Source of the DNA: Tepidanaerobacter syntrophicus
GTDB lineage: Bacteria > Bacillota > Thermosediminibacteria > Thermosediminibacterales > Tepidanaerobacteraceae
Assembly (NCBI RefSeq): GCF_001485475.2
Contig: NZ_DF977001.1
Span: forward strand, 310,001 to 374,000
Length of the DNA: 64,000 bases
Direction of reading: 5' to 3'
Shown: positions 18,334 to 27,202 of the stretch, piece by piece
How the letters are laid out: every line of letters starts with the position of its first letter
Numbering within the stretch: position 1 is the first letter of the stretch
Translations under genes and position numbers: made by a program
Notes under the pieces: model-generated
What the model was told of the DNA's origin: nothing
The model's input: the letters and a program-made list of their open reading frames with translations, nothing else
Databases searched by the model: none

Positions 18334-19518
18334 TTGAAAAAGAACCTTGCCTTTGCCCAGTCAGGAGGACCTACTTCGGTCATAAATGCTAGCTGCTACG
18401 GTATTATTAAGGAAGCTTTAAAATATGGTATTAAGATTTATGGAGCAAAGTTCGGCATAGAAGGCATATTAAACGATAACCTTGCAGAAGTAACAAATAT
18501 CAGCGAAAACGATTTAAATCTTTTAAGGTATTCTCCTTCGGCAGCTTTTGGCTCTTGTCGTCATAAATTGAAAGACGAAGACTTTGAGAAAATATGTTCA
18601 ATCTTAGATAAACATAATATAGGCTATTTTATTTACATAGGCGGCAATGATTCAATGGATACAGCTCACAGGTTATCCGAACATATGAAAAAAACATGTA
18701 GAGATATAAAGGTCATCGGTGTTCCAAAGACCATAGACAATGACTTGGTAAATACTCATTTTTGTCCGGGCTACGGAAGTGCTGCAAAGTACATTGCGTC
18801 AAGCGTAAGGGAGATGGCTCTTGATGCAGAGGTTTATGCAAAAGACATTGTTACAATTGTTGAGGTAATGGGAAGGGACAGTGGATTTTTGGCGGCTTCC
18901 AGCGCTTTAGCCCGCGATAATGTTGTAAATTCTCCCCATTTAATATATTTTCCAGAAATGTCTTTTGATGAAAAGGAATTTTTGGACGATGTTAAGACAG
19001 TTTTTAAGGATAACCATGGCAAAGTGTTTATAGTAGCTTCTGAAGGACTTAAAAACAAAAACGGCAATTATATCTATTTAAAAGAACAAAAAGCTGATGC
19101 TTTCGGAAACATCCAAATGGGCGGAGTAGGCAGCTATATGAAGCAACTTGTAGCTGAGAATATATCAAAACGCGTCAAAGTTGTCGAGCTTTCAATTCTC
19201 CAAAGGTGCGCTGCCCATATAGCATCTCTTGCAGATAATGAAGCAGCTGTTATGGTAGGTAAAGAAGCCGTAGATAAATTAATGAAGGGCATTTGCGATG
19301 TTATGATATCCATAGAAAAAACAGATAGCATCTTTAGCGCCGGAGCAGTTCCTTTATCCGAGGTTGCAAACCGCACAAAATTCTTTCCCGACCAGTGGAT
19401 AGACAAGACGAATAGATGGGTTACCCGGGATGCCCTCGATTACATGCTGCCCCTTATTCAAGGCGAGGTAAAAGTTCCTTTTATAGAAGGGCTGCCAAAA
19501 TACATAAGATTTATATGA
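18334..19518 (+). CDS. 6-phosphofructokinase family protein, probably PPi-dependent type
   Basis: Cytoplasmic PfkA-family enzyme, 394 aa, phosphorylating fructose-6-phosphate. I chose the TTG at 18334 because GGAGTGG lies 6 bases upstream. Motifs: AQSGGPTSVINAS at the start, FIYIGGNDSMDTA, GVPKTIDNDL and EVMGRDSGFLAA. GGNDS replaces the GGDGS of ATP enzymes, which in this superfamily points to pyrophosphate as phosphoryl donor; that is inference. It is followed after 12 bases by a PRD regulator. A relic of a second copy lies at 32.4 kb. Confidence 0.9.
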   Translation: MKKNLAFAQSGGPTSVINASCYGIIKEALKYGIKIYGAKFGIEGILNDNLAEVTNISENDLNLLRYSPSAAFGSCRHKLKDEDFEKICSILDKHNIGYFIYIGGNDSMDTAHRLSEHMKKTCRDIKVIGVPKTIDNDLVNTHFCPGYGSAAKYIASSVREMALDAEVYAKDIVTIVEVMGRDSGFLAASSALARDNVVNSPHLIYFPEMSFDEKEFLDDVKTVFKDNHGKVFIVASEGLKNKNGNYIYLKEQKADAFGNIQMGGVGSYMKQLVAENISKRVKVVELSILQRCAAHIASLADNEAAVMVGKEAVDKLMKGICDVMISIEKTDSIFSAGAVPLSEVANRTKFFPDQWIDKTNRWVTRDALDYMLPLIQGEVKVPFIEGLPKYIRFI

Positions 19519-19530
19519 AGGAGAATTTGC

Positions 19531-21495
19531 TTGAGTAAACTTAATATATCTCCCCGCCAAAAATTCATACTGGAGATGTTATATAAGCAAGATCGCTGGG
19601 TAAAAGGTCCGGAAATCGCTATTGAAGCAGGTGTTTCTGCGCGGACTATAAGAAATGACATACAACAACTTAACGCAGAAATTGGCATTGACCCGCCTTT
19701 GATCATTTCTTCTAAGCGCGATGGCTACATTATCTCAGATCGCAAAAAAGCATTAGAGTTGCTAAAACAAATTGAGACGTTGCAGAATACTTTGCCGATT
19801 TATCCAGATGAACGAGCGAATTTTATCCTTAAAAGATTGCTATTTGAAAAGGCGGCAATTAATATATATGATTTAGCTGACGAGCTTATGGTAAGCGACT
19901 GTACTATCGAAAGTGATCTTGTAAAAGTTAGAAAAATTGTTGAGGAGTTTTCTTGTAACCTAAATCTTAAGAGAAACTCAGATAATATCTTTTTGGAGGG
20001 TTCCGAAGAAAGCAAAAGAAATTTGCTCAGTCAGTTGCTCTTTAAAGAGGCAGGCAATAACTTCCTAAACATATCAAAATATGATAGCTATTTCGAAGAT
20101 TTTAATATGTCCGCGATACAGGACATTGTTCTATCGGCAATTAGGAAGAACGATCTTGTAATAAATGAAATCGGCTTATTGAACCTAGTTATTCACATAG
20201 CTATTTCTCTTAGAAGAATTAAAAATAATTATTTTATCGAAGACTCTCCATACCTTGAAAGTTTTTTAAACACAAACGAATATAAATTGGCAAAAGACAT
20301 TGCTCAGGGGTTGTCTGAAAGATTCGGCATTAATTTCCCGAAAGAGGAAATTTTATATATTGGTTATATGATTTTAGGAAAGCGAATTTTAAAAAGCAAG
20401 AGCAGTAGCTTTCACTATTTAGAAAATGTTATTGAAACAAAATATATAGATATTACTCAAAAGCTAATTAAATCTGTCTATGATAACTTCGGAATAAATT
20501 TTTCAGAAGATGAAGATTTGCTTGTAGGTCTTGCTATGCACATAAAAGCTATGGACAGCAGAATTAAAAATAGTATTATTCTTAGAAATCCCATTTTAGA
20601 GGAACTAAAGCATAGATACCCATTTATTTTTGAGCTTGCAGTGTTTTTATCAAATGAATTCTACAAACTTACAAATATACAAATGAACGAAAACGAAATT
20701 GGCTTTTTTGCGCTTCATTTAGGAGCTGCGTTTGAACGCCTTAATCAAAAAACTGCATCAAAGAAAAAAGTTATCTTAATTTGCACCGAAAATCTAAGAG
20801 ATATCCTAAGTTCAAAGATAAATTCCGAATTCGGAAGCAAGCTTGAGATAATAGATGTTCTATCAATTGTAGAATATAATATGGCAAAGGATATGAAACC
20901 TGATTTTATTATAAGCACAGCAGATTTACAAAATCATTTTGACGTACCTGTAATTTTTATTTCCCCATTTCTTGATAAAAAAGATATTCAAGAAATTAAT
21001 AAACAGTTGAGCTTTTTTGAAATTGTTATGAATGTAAGGGCAGTTGTAAGCAGAATAGATCGTGCTATAGTCGAAGAGTTATTTTTTCCGGATTTAGATA
21101 TAGATGACAGCTTCGAAATCATTAAGTTTATGGCAAATAACCTGTATGAAAAAGGCTATGTTCCGCCAACATATTTTGATTCTGTCGTAGAAAGAGAGTC
21201 TCTTTCTCCCACATCTTTTGGCAATATGGTGGCTTTACCTCATGCTTTAGTGATGAACGCCTATAAGACCGCAATATCTGTTGCAATTCTTAAAAAACCT
21301 ATCGACTGGGGCGATTATAAAGTTCAGATTGTTTTTATGTTCGCTATCAACGAATCTGATGTAAAAAGCCTCCAGAGCCTGTACAAATACCTCATGCAGA
21401 TCTTAGATGACCCTTACGCCGTAAGCCGGCTAATCAAGGCGAAAAAATTTGATGAATTTAAAGGAATAATACTTGACTACTATGGAACGCAATAA
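19531..21495 (+). CDS. BglG/MtlR-like PRD transcriptional regulator with EIIA domain
   Basis: Cytoplasmic regulator, 654 aa, starting at TTG 19531 behind AAGGAG. Order: HTH_11 (RQKFILEMLYKQDRWVKGPEIAIEAGVSARTIRNDIQQL), a second Mga-like HTH (YDLADELMVSDCTIESDLVKVRKIV), two PRDs (LVIHIAISLRRIKNNYF and LAMHIKAMDSRIKN), an EIIB-like region, and a C-terminal EIIA-2 domain with active-site text SFGNMVALPHAL. Such proteins activate PTS genes according to phosphorylation state. It forms a unit with pfk and faces the DUF43xx cluster. Its target is unknown. Confidence 0.9.
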   Translation: MSKLNISPRQKFILEMLYKQDRWVKGPEIAIEAGVSARTIRNDIQQLNAEIGIDPPLIISSKRDGYIISDRKKALELLKQIETLQNTLPIYPDERANFILKRLLFEKAAINIYDLADELMVSDCTIESDLVKVRKIVEEFSCNLNLKRNSDNIFLEGSEESKRNLLSQLLFKEAGNNFLNISKYDSYFEDFNMSAIQDIVLSAIRKNDLVINEIGLLNLVIHIAISLRRIKNNYFIEDSPYLESFLNTNEYKLAKDIAQGLSERFGINFPKEEILYIGYMILGKRILKSKSSSFHYLENVIETKYIDITQKLIKSVYDNFGINFSEDEDLLVGLAMHIKAMDSRIKNSIILRNPILEELKHRYPFIFELAVFLSNEFYKLTNIQMNENEIGFFALHLGAAFERLNQKTASKKKVILICTENLRDILSSKINSEFGSKLEIIDVLSIVEYNMAKDMKPDFIISTADLQNHFDVPVIFISPFLDKKDIQEINKQLSFFEIVMNVRAVVSRIDRAIVEELFFPDLDIDDSFEIIKFMANNLYEKGYVPPTYFDSVVERESLSPTSFGNMVALPHALVMNAYKTAISVAILKKPIDWGDYKVQIVFMFAINESDVKSLQSLYKYLMQILDDPYAVSRLIKAKKFDEFKGIILDYYGTQ

Positions 21496-21503
21496 ATAAA
21501 TAT

Positions 21504-21544
21504 AAAAACTCCCTGTGTACCTTCTAAGTTCACAGGGAGTTTTT
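21504..21544. terminator. Bidirectional terminator between the PRD regulator and dgaF
   Basis: A 14-bp perfect stem AAAAACTCCCTGTG / CACAGGGAGTTTTT (21504-21517 and 21531-21544) ends in T-runs on both strands, serving the two convergent genes. A close copy lies at 32513-32553. Confidence 0.92.
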
Positions 21545-21559
21545 ATCTTCTTGATATTC

Positions 21560-22294
21560 CTACACTATCTTTGATAATATTTCAAATATCTTCTTTACGC
21601 TTTCTGATTTTGTTTTGCCGGTTTCTTTTTCGACAATGAAACTGTATATATGGGGCATGACTTTCTTGCATCCTGCATCAAGACATGCTTTTACTATTGC
21701 CTCTATGTTATCTTCATTTATACCGCCTGTAGGTTCAAATATGTCAATTCCCGCTTTGCTTGCAGCTTTGGCCATAGCAATCATATGATTTAGCTTTTCT
21801 GTTCCATGCATGGGGAAAAACTTTACAGAATCAATTTTTGCTTCTTTTATCATAGCGGCAGCAGTAGAAACATCGACTAACGTTTCGATGTTCTTTTCGC
21901 TTAAAGGCCCAGTGGATATCACGACTTTTCCTATTTCATCAGATGGCTTTACCAATGCATTTACTATCGTGCCGGTATATCCTGTCGCCGTCAAAAAGCC
22001 TTTTGCGTATCCGGCTGTAGGATATGTCTGGTTTACATGATCCGGATTTGTCGCTTTTGCAATCTCTAAACACCTTTCCCACTGGGATGCGCTGCCGTCG
22101 CCAAGTCCGACTGAAATCGCGCTGTATTTTTTAAATTCATTAGCTACTTTAATGGCATCTTCAATTTTGGCATAATGTTGCGCCATTATGCCTACGGCCA
22201 TATATCCATTTGCAATCTTGTTTAATTCAATAAGGTTGTCTGCGTCATGTGCTAATATATTTATAGCAATGCGATCTTTGTAAAATTTAAGCAT
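21560..22294 (-). CDS. dgaF: 2-dehydro-3-deoxy-6-phosphogluconate aldolase, DgaF family (KDGP_aldolase)
   Basis: Cytoplasmic aldolase, 244 aa, splitting KDPG to pyruvate and glyceraldehyde-3-phosphate. It matches the DgaF/EF_0839 family by NILAHDADNLIELNKIANGYMAVGIMAQHYA, VGLGDGSASQWERC, DHVNQTYPTAGYAKGFL and KFFPMHGTEKL with GIDIFEPTGGINEDN. It overlaps dgaE by 8 bases and is the last gene of the cluster. In Salmonella DgaE and DgaF together degrade D-glucosaminate-6-phosphate. Confidence 0.91.
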   Translation of the reverse strand: MLKFYKDRIAINILAHDADNLIELNKIANGYMAVGIMAQHYAKIEDAIKVANEFKKYSAISVGLGDGSASQWERCLEIAKATNPDHVNQTYPTAGYAKGFLTATGYTGTIVNALVKPSDEIGKVVISTGPLSEKNIETLVDVSTAAAMIKEAKIDSVKFFPMHGTEKLNHMIAMAKAASKAGIDIFEPTGGINEDNIEAIVKACLDAGCKKVMPHIYSFIVEKETGKTKSESVKKIFEILSKIV

Positions 22295-23405
22295 TAGTTA
22301 TTCCCTCCAGTATTTCATGCAATCTGTCAGCTATTATTTCATCATCTTTTTCTTTTAAATTTCTTGGGTCGATACTTATTATTCCTAAGTTTGCATAGTG
22401 GTCTCTGACATATATTGATGGATTGCCGCATTTAAGTTTTTCTATAATTTCATATGCAGTAATTTTAGCCGCTTTTTCATCGATCTTTATTTCGGCCCTG
22501 TATATTTCTCGTCCGGCTTCATCTTGTTTTATGCTAACATTTATGTTTTTTAGGTCGGCTAAGTTTTGTGCAAGTTTTTCCATCTTTTGCTTGTTTTCTA
22601 AAGCAATGGCATGATTATCCTCGTTTACGTATAGCTCTATAGCTTTTAAAAGTCCCATTATGCTTTCTTTGCTGGCTTTCATCGCTCTGCCGATACCTTT
22701 GTACTGTTTTTTGCACCAACTGATAAGTTCTCTTTTTCCGCATATAAAGCCGGAAGTCGGACCGCCGATTGCCTTACCTCCGCTATATATTACAAGATCG
22801 GCTCCTTGTTGATAGTATTTTTTAATGTCTTCTTCTGCGGCTGCATCTACAATAAGGGGAAGATTGTGCCTATGAGCTATGTCCGCCATGGCTTGAAATG
22901 AAACCATGCCTTTTTGAACGGTATGATGAGATTTGATAAACAGCAGTGCCGCTGTTTTTTCATTAATCGCGCCTTCTATGTGGAAAGACTCTGTTTTGTT
23001 TGCCTGTCCCACTTCTATAGGTCTTCCGCCGCCCAGTGATACCATTTGGACTATGGGAGCTCCAAAGTTTACGCTGTGTCCTTTTTGAATGATGATCTCG
23101 TTTTGCATGCCTTCGCTGTTTGGCAATTGTTCTGCTAATTTCATGTTTCCTTTTGTGATGCATGCAGCAACGCTAATCGCTATACCAGCCGCAGCTCCCA
23201 AAGTGACGCAGGCATCTTCGGCTTGTGTATATGATGATATGATTTCTCCGGCTTTGTCGATTAATGAATCTATCTCAACGTACTCTTGGGCAGCCTGCGC
23301 CATGTATTCGGCAACTTCCTTTTTCACGGCGCTTGCTCCAAGCGCCGTCATTTTACCGCTTGCATTAATTACTTTCTTTAAACCTAAACTTTCATAAATT
23401 GTCAT
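22287..23405 (-). CDS. dgaE: D-glucosaminate-6-phosphate ammonia-lyase, DgaE family (SelA-like PLP enzyme)
   Basis: Cytoplasmic PLP enzyme, 372 aa, fold type I of the SelA superfamily. The Schiff-base Lys lies in LVIYSGGKAIGGPTSGFICG, preceded by LIVDAAAEED (the Asp that pairs with the pyridine nitrogen). The N-terminus GLKKVINASGKMTALGASAV is typical of the family. DgaE deaminates and dehydrates glucosaminate-6-phosphate to KDPG; this fits the aldolase gene it overlaps. The actual substrate here could be another 2-amino-sugar acid phosphate. Confidence 0.88.
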   Translation of the reverse strand: MTIYESLGLKKVINASGKMTALGASAVKKEVAEYMAQAAQEYVEIDSLIDKAGEIISSYTQAEDACVTLGAAAGIAISVAACITKGNMKLAEQLPNSEGMQNEIIIQKGHSVNFGAPIVQMVSLGGGRPIEVGQANKTESFHIEGAINEKTAALLFIKSHHTVQKGMVSFQAMADIAHRHNLPLIVDAAAEEDIKKYYQQGADLVIYSGGKAIGGPTSGFICGKRELISWCKKQYKGIGRAMKASKESIMGLLKAIELYVNEDNHAIALENKQKMEKLAQNLADLKNINVSIKQDEAGREIYRAEIKIDEKAAKITAYEIIEKLKCGNPSIYVRDHYANLGIISIDPRNLKEKDDEIIADRLHEILEGITNA

Positions 23406-23471
23406 TTACTTTAAGCACCTTACTTTCAACTGTTTAAGATAAAAATATATTTTGCTTGCCCTCCCAGAAGC

Positions 23472-24128
23472 TTATGCTACCGGAACCGGAAACACTATTC
23501 CTAATATCATAGCTCCTAAAATTGCGCCGCCGGCTATCGGTCTATCATATTTATAAAAAAGAGCTGCGCCGACAAAAGCTCCTATGCCTGCCGGAATACT
23601 ATATTGAATGGCTGATAAAATAACAAGCGGGCCTAAGAATCTTCCGGAAGCATTACCTGCTCCCATCATTACGTCGGTTCCAAAAGAAGTGGTAGTTTCA
23701 GGCATAATTTTCCTTATAGCCATTATAATTATTCCTAATACTATACCGATTCCCGCACCTGTAAGAAGAGATAAGCTAAAATTGTATATAGGGGCTTTAA
23801 TGCCGGATGCCATAAGCATGGCAGGTATTCCAATCCCGACTCCTGTCATAATCGAACCACCAATATCTAAGACTCCAACCAGCGGACCTTCCAAAATTCT
23901 CGCTAGAAGGAAGCCACCTGCAAAACCAGCCGCGGCAGCAAAATCTCCGGTTTTTAATCCTTCATCAAACATTTGAACTACAAAAATTTCATTGAACGCC
24001 CCTACATGATACATCACAAACATATGCGTGCCGGCAAAAACTGCGGCACAAGCAAGTGCGGTAATCACGGGAAAAGCAAGGGGGCTCATTAAAAAGCTTT
24101 TTGAGTTTATCGTTTTCTTCTCTTCCAT
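23472..24128 (-). CDS. DUF4310 family membrane protein
   Basis: Integral membrane protein, 218 aa, matching the family of Enterococcus EF_0832/EF_0833-type proteins. Several glycine-rich hydrophobic segments (FAAAAGFAGGFLLARILEGPLVGVLDIGGSIMTGVGIGIPAMLMASG, LTGAGIGIVLGIIIMAI, GRFLGPLVILSAIQYSIPAGIGAFVGAALFYKYDRPIAGGAILGAMILG) suggest 6-7 spans. The architecture recalls PTS-type or carrier membrane subunits, but no transport function is established. It is always found with DUF4311, DUF4312 and the SFCGS protein in the clusters I know. Confidence 0.85.
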   Translation of the reverse strand: MEEKKTINSKSFLMSPLAFPVITALACAAVFAGTHMFVMYHVGAFNEIFVVQMFDEGLKTGDFAAAAGFAGGFLLARILEGPLVGVLDIGGSIMTGVGIGIPAMLMASGIKAPIYNFSLSLLTGAGIGIVLGIIIMAIRKIMPETTTSFGTDVMMGAGNASGRFLGPLVILSAIQYSIPAGIGAFVGAALFYKYDRPIAGGAILGAMILGIVFPVPVA

Positions 24129-24176
24129 TATAAATCCTCCATTCTTTCTAAAGTATTTTATTAATGCAAAACAATC

Positions 24177-24896
24177 TTAAAAAAACTTTAAAAGATTAGC
24201 ATAAAATCCACGGAAATACGCAATAACCGCAAACAGCGCAATAACTATTAGTAATAATGCCCAGTTAGAACTTTGGTTTTCATTTTCTTCAAAAGATTTG
24301 CCGATTAAGATGCCAAGCACAACGCCGGGCACAGCATTGCCCATTATCATATGCGCTAATCCACCAAATATAGTTCCGAAAATCCCGGTAGTTTTACCTG
24401 CATCAAGTGCAGCAATCCAAAATATTATCGGCATTACAGGATTTATCATTAAATTTGATGCAGGTCCTAATATCTTTTGGGCAACCATCGACATAGATTC
24501 TGGAATGGCAGATGCAATGGTATTCAAAAACGTCACTACAACGGCGCCTACTATGCTACCGCTAATTGCCATGGCAGTAGGATTATACATGGTCTCTTCC
24601 GCTTTTGGATTTTTAAGCAGCAGTAGAGCTTCTGCCCAGTTTGGCACTACTCTGTGCAGCACATCTTGCGTCAAGGCGCCTGCTCCGACAACAGAAGCTG
24701 CAGAGTTAAAAAGAAAACCAAGACCAAAAGAAAAATGCGTAATCGGATCTCCTTTGCATGCGTTAAGTTCTCCGATGGTTCGGAACGACCCCATAGACTG
24801 AACTTCCGGAGCAAAGAACATTCTTGCAGCGCCAGCTGATACCGCAGCGCCAGCCAAAGCTCCGATTATGATTGATTTAATAATAATGACTAACAT
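24177..24896 (-). CDS. DUF4311 family membrane protein
   Basis: Integral membrane protein, 239 aa, with about 6 hydrophobic segments. Conserved-looking blocks are IIGALAGAAVSAGAARMFFAPEVQSMGSFRTIGELNACKGDPITHFSFGLGFLFNSAA and GNAVPGVVLGILIGKSFEENENQSSNWALLLIVIALFAVIAYFRGFYANL. It is the presumed partner of the DUF4310 protein. The charged FEENEN loop just before the last span could contact the cytoplasmic subunits. Function unknown; transport is inferred from context. Confidence 0.86.
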   Translation of the reverse strand: MLVIIIKSIIIGALAGAAVSAGAARMFFAPEVQSMGSFRTIGELNACKGDPITHFSFGLGFLFNSAASVVGAGALTQDVLHRVVPNWAEALLLLKNPKAEETMYNPTAMAISGSIVGAVVVTFLNTIASAIPESMSMVAQKILGPASNLMINPVMPIIFWIAALDAGKTTGIFGTIFGGLAHMIMGNAVPGVVLGILIGKSFEENENQSSNWALLLIVIALFAVIAYFRGFYANLLKFF

Positions 24897-24921
24897 GGCT
24901 TGGAACCTCCTTTATTTTTAG

Positions 24922-25296
24922 TTATAGACTATTTTCTTGAAGGCGATTAATTAACCTTTTCTTACCATCTCGAATTACCTCAACACTATCTTCTTTGTAA
25001 TCTATATATCTAATCCGAACTTGAATAGTTGATTTAACTAGATATTCCCTTTTTATCTTTGGCATAAAAACCCAAAGAAATTTTTCTTCCCTTTCTTTTA
25101 TTGTCATTTTGTCAATGCGAAATGCTTCGGGTTCCATAAATACAATACACCCATCTATTGATGCATATACTTCTTTTCTTAGATTTGTAAAGGCGTTTTG
25201 AATCGCAAGAGTTTCGCTTTTGCCTCTTCCCGAGATATTAAACTCTTTTACTATTTCTTTTAACTGATTTTCACTTTTTGCCTTTAGATTTTCCAT
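24922..25296 (-). CDS. DUF4312 family cytoplasmic protein
   Basis: Soluble protein, 124 aa from the ATG at 25296 (GGGAAAG upstream), overlapping the SFCGS gene by 26 bases. It has an alpha-beta look: LKEIVKEFNISGRGKSETLAIQNAFTNLRKEVYASIDGCIVFMEPEAFRI, then EEKFLWVFMPKIKREYLVKSTIQVRIRYIDYKED. There is no signal or membrane segment and no known active site. It could be a phosphocarrier-like or regulatory subunit of the membrane pair; no function is established. Confidence 0.84.
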   Translation of the reverse strand: MENLKAKSENQLKEIVKEFNISGRGKSETLAIQNAFTNLRKEVYASIDGCIVFMEPEAFRIDKMTIKEREEKFLWVFMPKIKREYLVKSTIQVRIRYIDYKEDSVEVIRDGKKRLINRLQENSL

Positions 25297-25678
25297 TTTC
25301 TTTCCCTTCTTGAAGAATTTTCTTATATTCTTCAACAATTCTAAAACCAAGTTCTTCTACATCCATAAAGCCAAATCCTAATACTCTGGCTCCCTCTCTT
25401 AATGCAGTTATGCCTGCGTCTATCGACCTTAAATGATGAGCAACCTTGTAGCCATATTTGTTCGCCGCCACAAGAGCTCCTGCGCCTCCACTGCCGCAAA
25501 ACGATAACCCTATGTCAGCATTTTTTTCATGCATAACATCAGCCAACTTCATATCCGCTGCCATCCCTGGGATTACGTATGCTTCTGCGCCTGCCTTTTC
25601 AACTCCCTTTGCCACCTTCTGGCCCTTCCCGAGCCTGTCTCCTATAACTACCAAAATCTTTTTCTCATTATCACTCAT
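25271..25678 (-). CDS. Glycine-rich SFCGS family protein
   Basis: Soluble protein, 135 aa, named for its SFCGS motif, here IGLSFCGSGGAGALVAANKYGYKV. The start KKILVVIGDRLGKGQKVAKGVEKAGAEAYVIPGMAADMKLADVMHEKNADIG has a Rossmann-like alternation. The single Cys in a Gly-rich loop is reminiscent of the phosphocysteine of some PTS EIIB domains, an analogy only. Its start overlaps the end of the PRD protein by 4 bases. Confidence 0.87.
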   Translation of the reverse strand: MSDNEKKILVVIGDRLGKGQKVAKGVEKAGAEAYVIPGMAADMKLADVMHEKNADIGLSFCGSGGAGALVAANKYGYKVAHHLRSIDAGITALREGARVLGFGFMDVEELGFRIVEEYKKILQEGKENGKSKGKK

Positions 25679-26070
25679 AATTTTCCCTCCTCTAAGCTAT
25701 TTATTTCACTTTTATTTTGTTCCTCTTTAGCGGCTCCGATATGTGTAGCAATTAAAATTACTTCTCGCTCGTCAACATCTAAGTTATACTTGCTGAAAAT
25801 AGGCTCTGCTGACTTTAGTGCTATGTCCATTATCTTGCCGTCAAGCTGCGACTTAACTGCGCTTAAATCCATCTCCGGTAAGTATTCTCCTGCTTTTAGT
25901 CTTCTTATCAGACTTATATAATGAGCAGCGACTGCTATTTTTCTAGATTCACTAAAATGAATACCCTCTTTTTGTGATTCGCTTATTAATCTTTCCATAA
26001 ATGACTTTAACTCTGAGATTTCCTCTGTATTTAGCTGCATTTCTTTTTGCACAACTGACATGTAGTCCAT
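25675..26070 (-). CDS. Stand-alone PRD-domain protein (EF_0829-like)
   Basis: Cytoplasmic protein, 131 aa, made of one PTS regulation domain: IAVAAHYISLIRRLKAGEYLP and the second conserved histidine region REVILIATHIGAAKEEQ. PRDs are normally phosphorylated on His by HPr or EIIB and are normally part of antiterminators or activators; here no DNA- or RNA-binding part is attached. In similar clusters this small PRD gene always precedes the SFCGS gene. It may act as a phosphorylation-sensing subunit. Confidence 0.86.
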   Translation of the reverse strand: MDYMSVVQKEMQLNTEEISELKSFMERLISESQKEGIHFSESRKIAVAAHYISLIRRLKAGEYLPEMDLSAVKSQLDGKIMDIALKSAEPIFSKYNLDVDEREVILIATHIGAAKEEQNKSEINSLEEGKL

Positions 26071-26071
26071 T

Positions 26072-27202
26072 TTACTCTCCTTCTGTATTAATTAATTCTT
26101 CTCCTGTAATTAAATATCTCGGAACAAGTTTGAAATTGCTTTTCATTTTATTTCCATCTGAATCTATAAGCAAATATTGTTCATCAATTTTTTGCATAAC
26201 CGTAATTTCCGCCTTGTAGCCTGTTTCTATAGGTTGATTTTCTATGCCCAGTATTGTCCTTGGATTTATTGTCGCCAATGTTACGACTTCACCTAGGCTA
26301 AGACCCAAATTTACAAGCTTAGTCAATGTAGTAGTTAGGCTGTACACAGGACCATTAATATTTTGATTGTATATATCGGTGCCGGCTGTATAGGGTTTTA
26401 TATCCAGGCTAAAAGCTTTTTGCGCAACCTTAAAATTAAAACTAGATGTTCCGTGGCCTACGTCAAATAAGACTCCTCTTTCATATGCATCTAAAGCCTC
26501 TTTTAATACTGTACCATCCGGGTTGAAAAGACCGCCCTGCTTGCCATGATAAATATGGGTTACAATATCTCCCTTGTCTAGCAGATTCAGAACATCCTTA
26601 AGCTCCGGCGGAGCATTTCCAATATGCACCATTAAAGGTAGTTCCATCTCTTTAGCAAATTCTTTAGCAATTTTTACGGGACCAATTCCTAAATTGCCTA
26701 CTACGCTGGCACTTGCTCTTACTTTTATCCCCTTGATAACTTCTCTATTATTTAAGATAACTTTTTTATTAGCTTCAATATCGATATTGTTATAATCTGA
26801 AAGCTCTCCCGTTCCCTTCTTAAGTCCATCTTTGGCAATGTTTAAAAATTCATATACTTTCGTTCTGCTTTTGCAAATTACATTCTTTTTAAAGTCTTCA
26901 AAGGTATATGCCCCTGCGCTGCCGGCATCTACCAAAATACCCACGCCCATATTTACTCCTACTGTGTCCGGCAATACCCCAAGAGGTGTTACGTCAGGAA
27001 AGACATGGGTATGCATATCTACTAGAGAAGGTGTTACTATTATATTCTTGTCTTCGATCACGAACGACGCATTTTCTTTATAAATATCATGATCTATTTT
27101 TGAAATTTTACCATTTTCGATTAAGATATCGCCATTAAAGTCAGCGCATTTCATTGGGTCAATTATCCTTGCATTTTTTATAACTAAAGTTTGGGCTTTC
27201 AC
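26072..27202 (-). CDS. Amidohydrolase/deacetylase-family metalloenzyme (EF_0837/AHA_3915-like)
   Basis: Cytoplasmic dihydroorotase-like amidohydrolase, 376 aa. Metal-site candidates: VDMHTHVF (HxH), IKVRASASVVGNLGI (carboxylated Lys), VHIGNAPPE, THIYHGKQGG and the late YTAGTDIYNQNINGPVYSL (Asp). The C-terminus has TINPRTILGIENQPIETGYKAEITVM. The family is annotated as a deacetylase or amidohydrolase of unknown substrate. Sitting in one operon with DgaE, it could remove an N-acyl group before the ammonia-lyase step. Its start overlaps the end of the PRD regulator gene. Confidence 0.86.
   Translation of the reverse strand: MKAQTLVIKNARIIDPMKCADFNGDILIENGKISKIDHDIYKENASFVIEDKNIIVTPSLVDMHTHVFPDVTPLGVLPDTVGVNMGVGILVDAGSAGAYTFEDFKKNVICKSRTKVYEFLNIAKDGLKKGTGELSDYNNIDIEANKKVILNNREVIKGIKVRASASVVGNLGIGPVKIAKEFAKEMELPLMVHIGNAPPELKDVLNLLDKGDIVTHIYHGKQGGLFNPDGTVLKEALDAYERGVLFDVGHGTSSFNFKVAQKAFSLDIKPYTAGTDIYNQNINGPVYSLTTTLTKLVNLGLSLGEVVTLATINPRTILGIENQPIETGYKAEITVMQKIDEQYLLIDSDGNKMKSNFKLVPRYLITGEELINTEGE

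Noticed and set aside
23608-24801. Long plus-strand open frames opposite the DUF4310 and DUF4311 genes
   Set aside because: They are antisense mirrors of membrane-protein codons, without ribosome sites or known domains.
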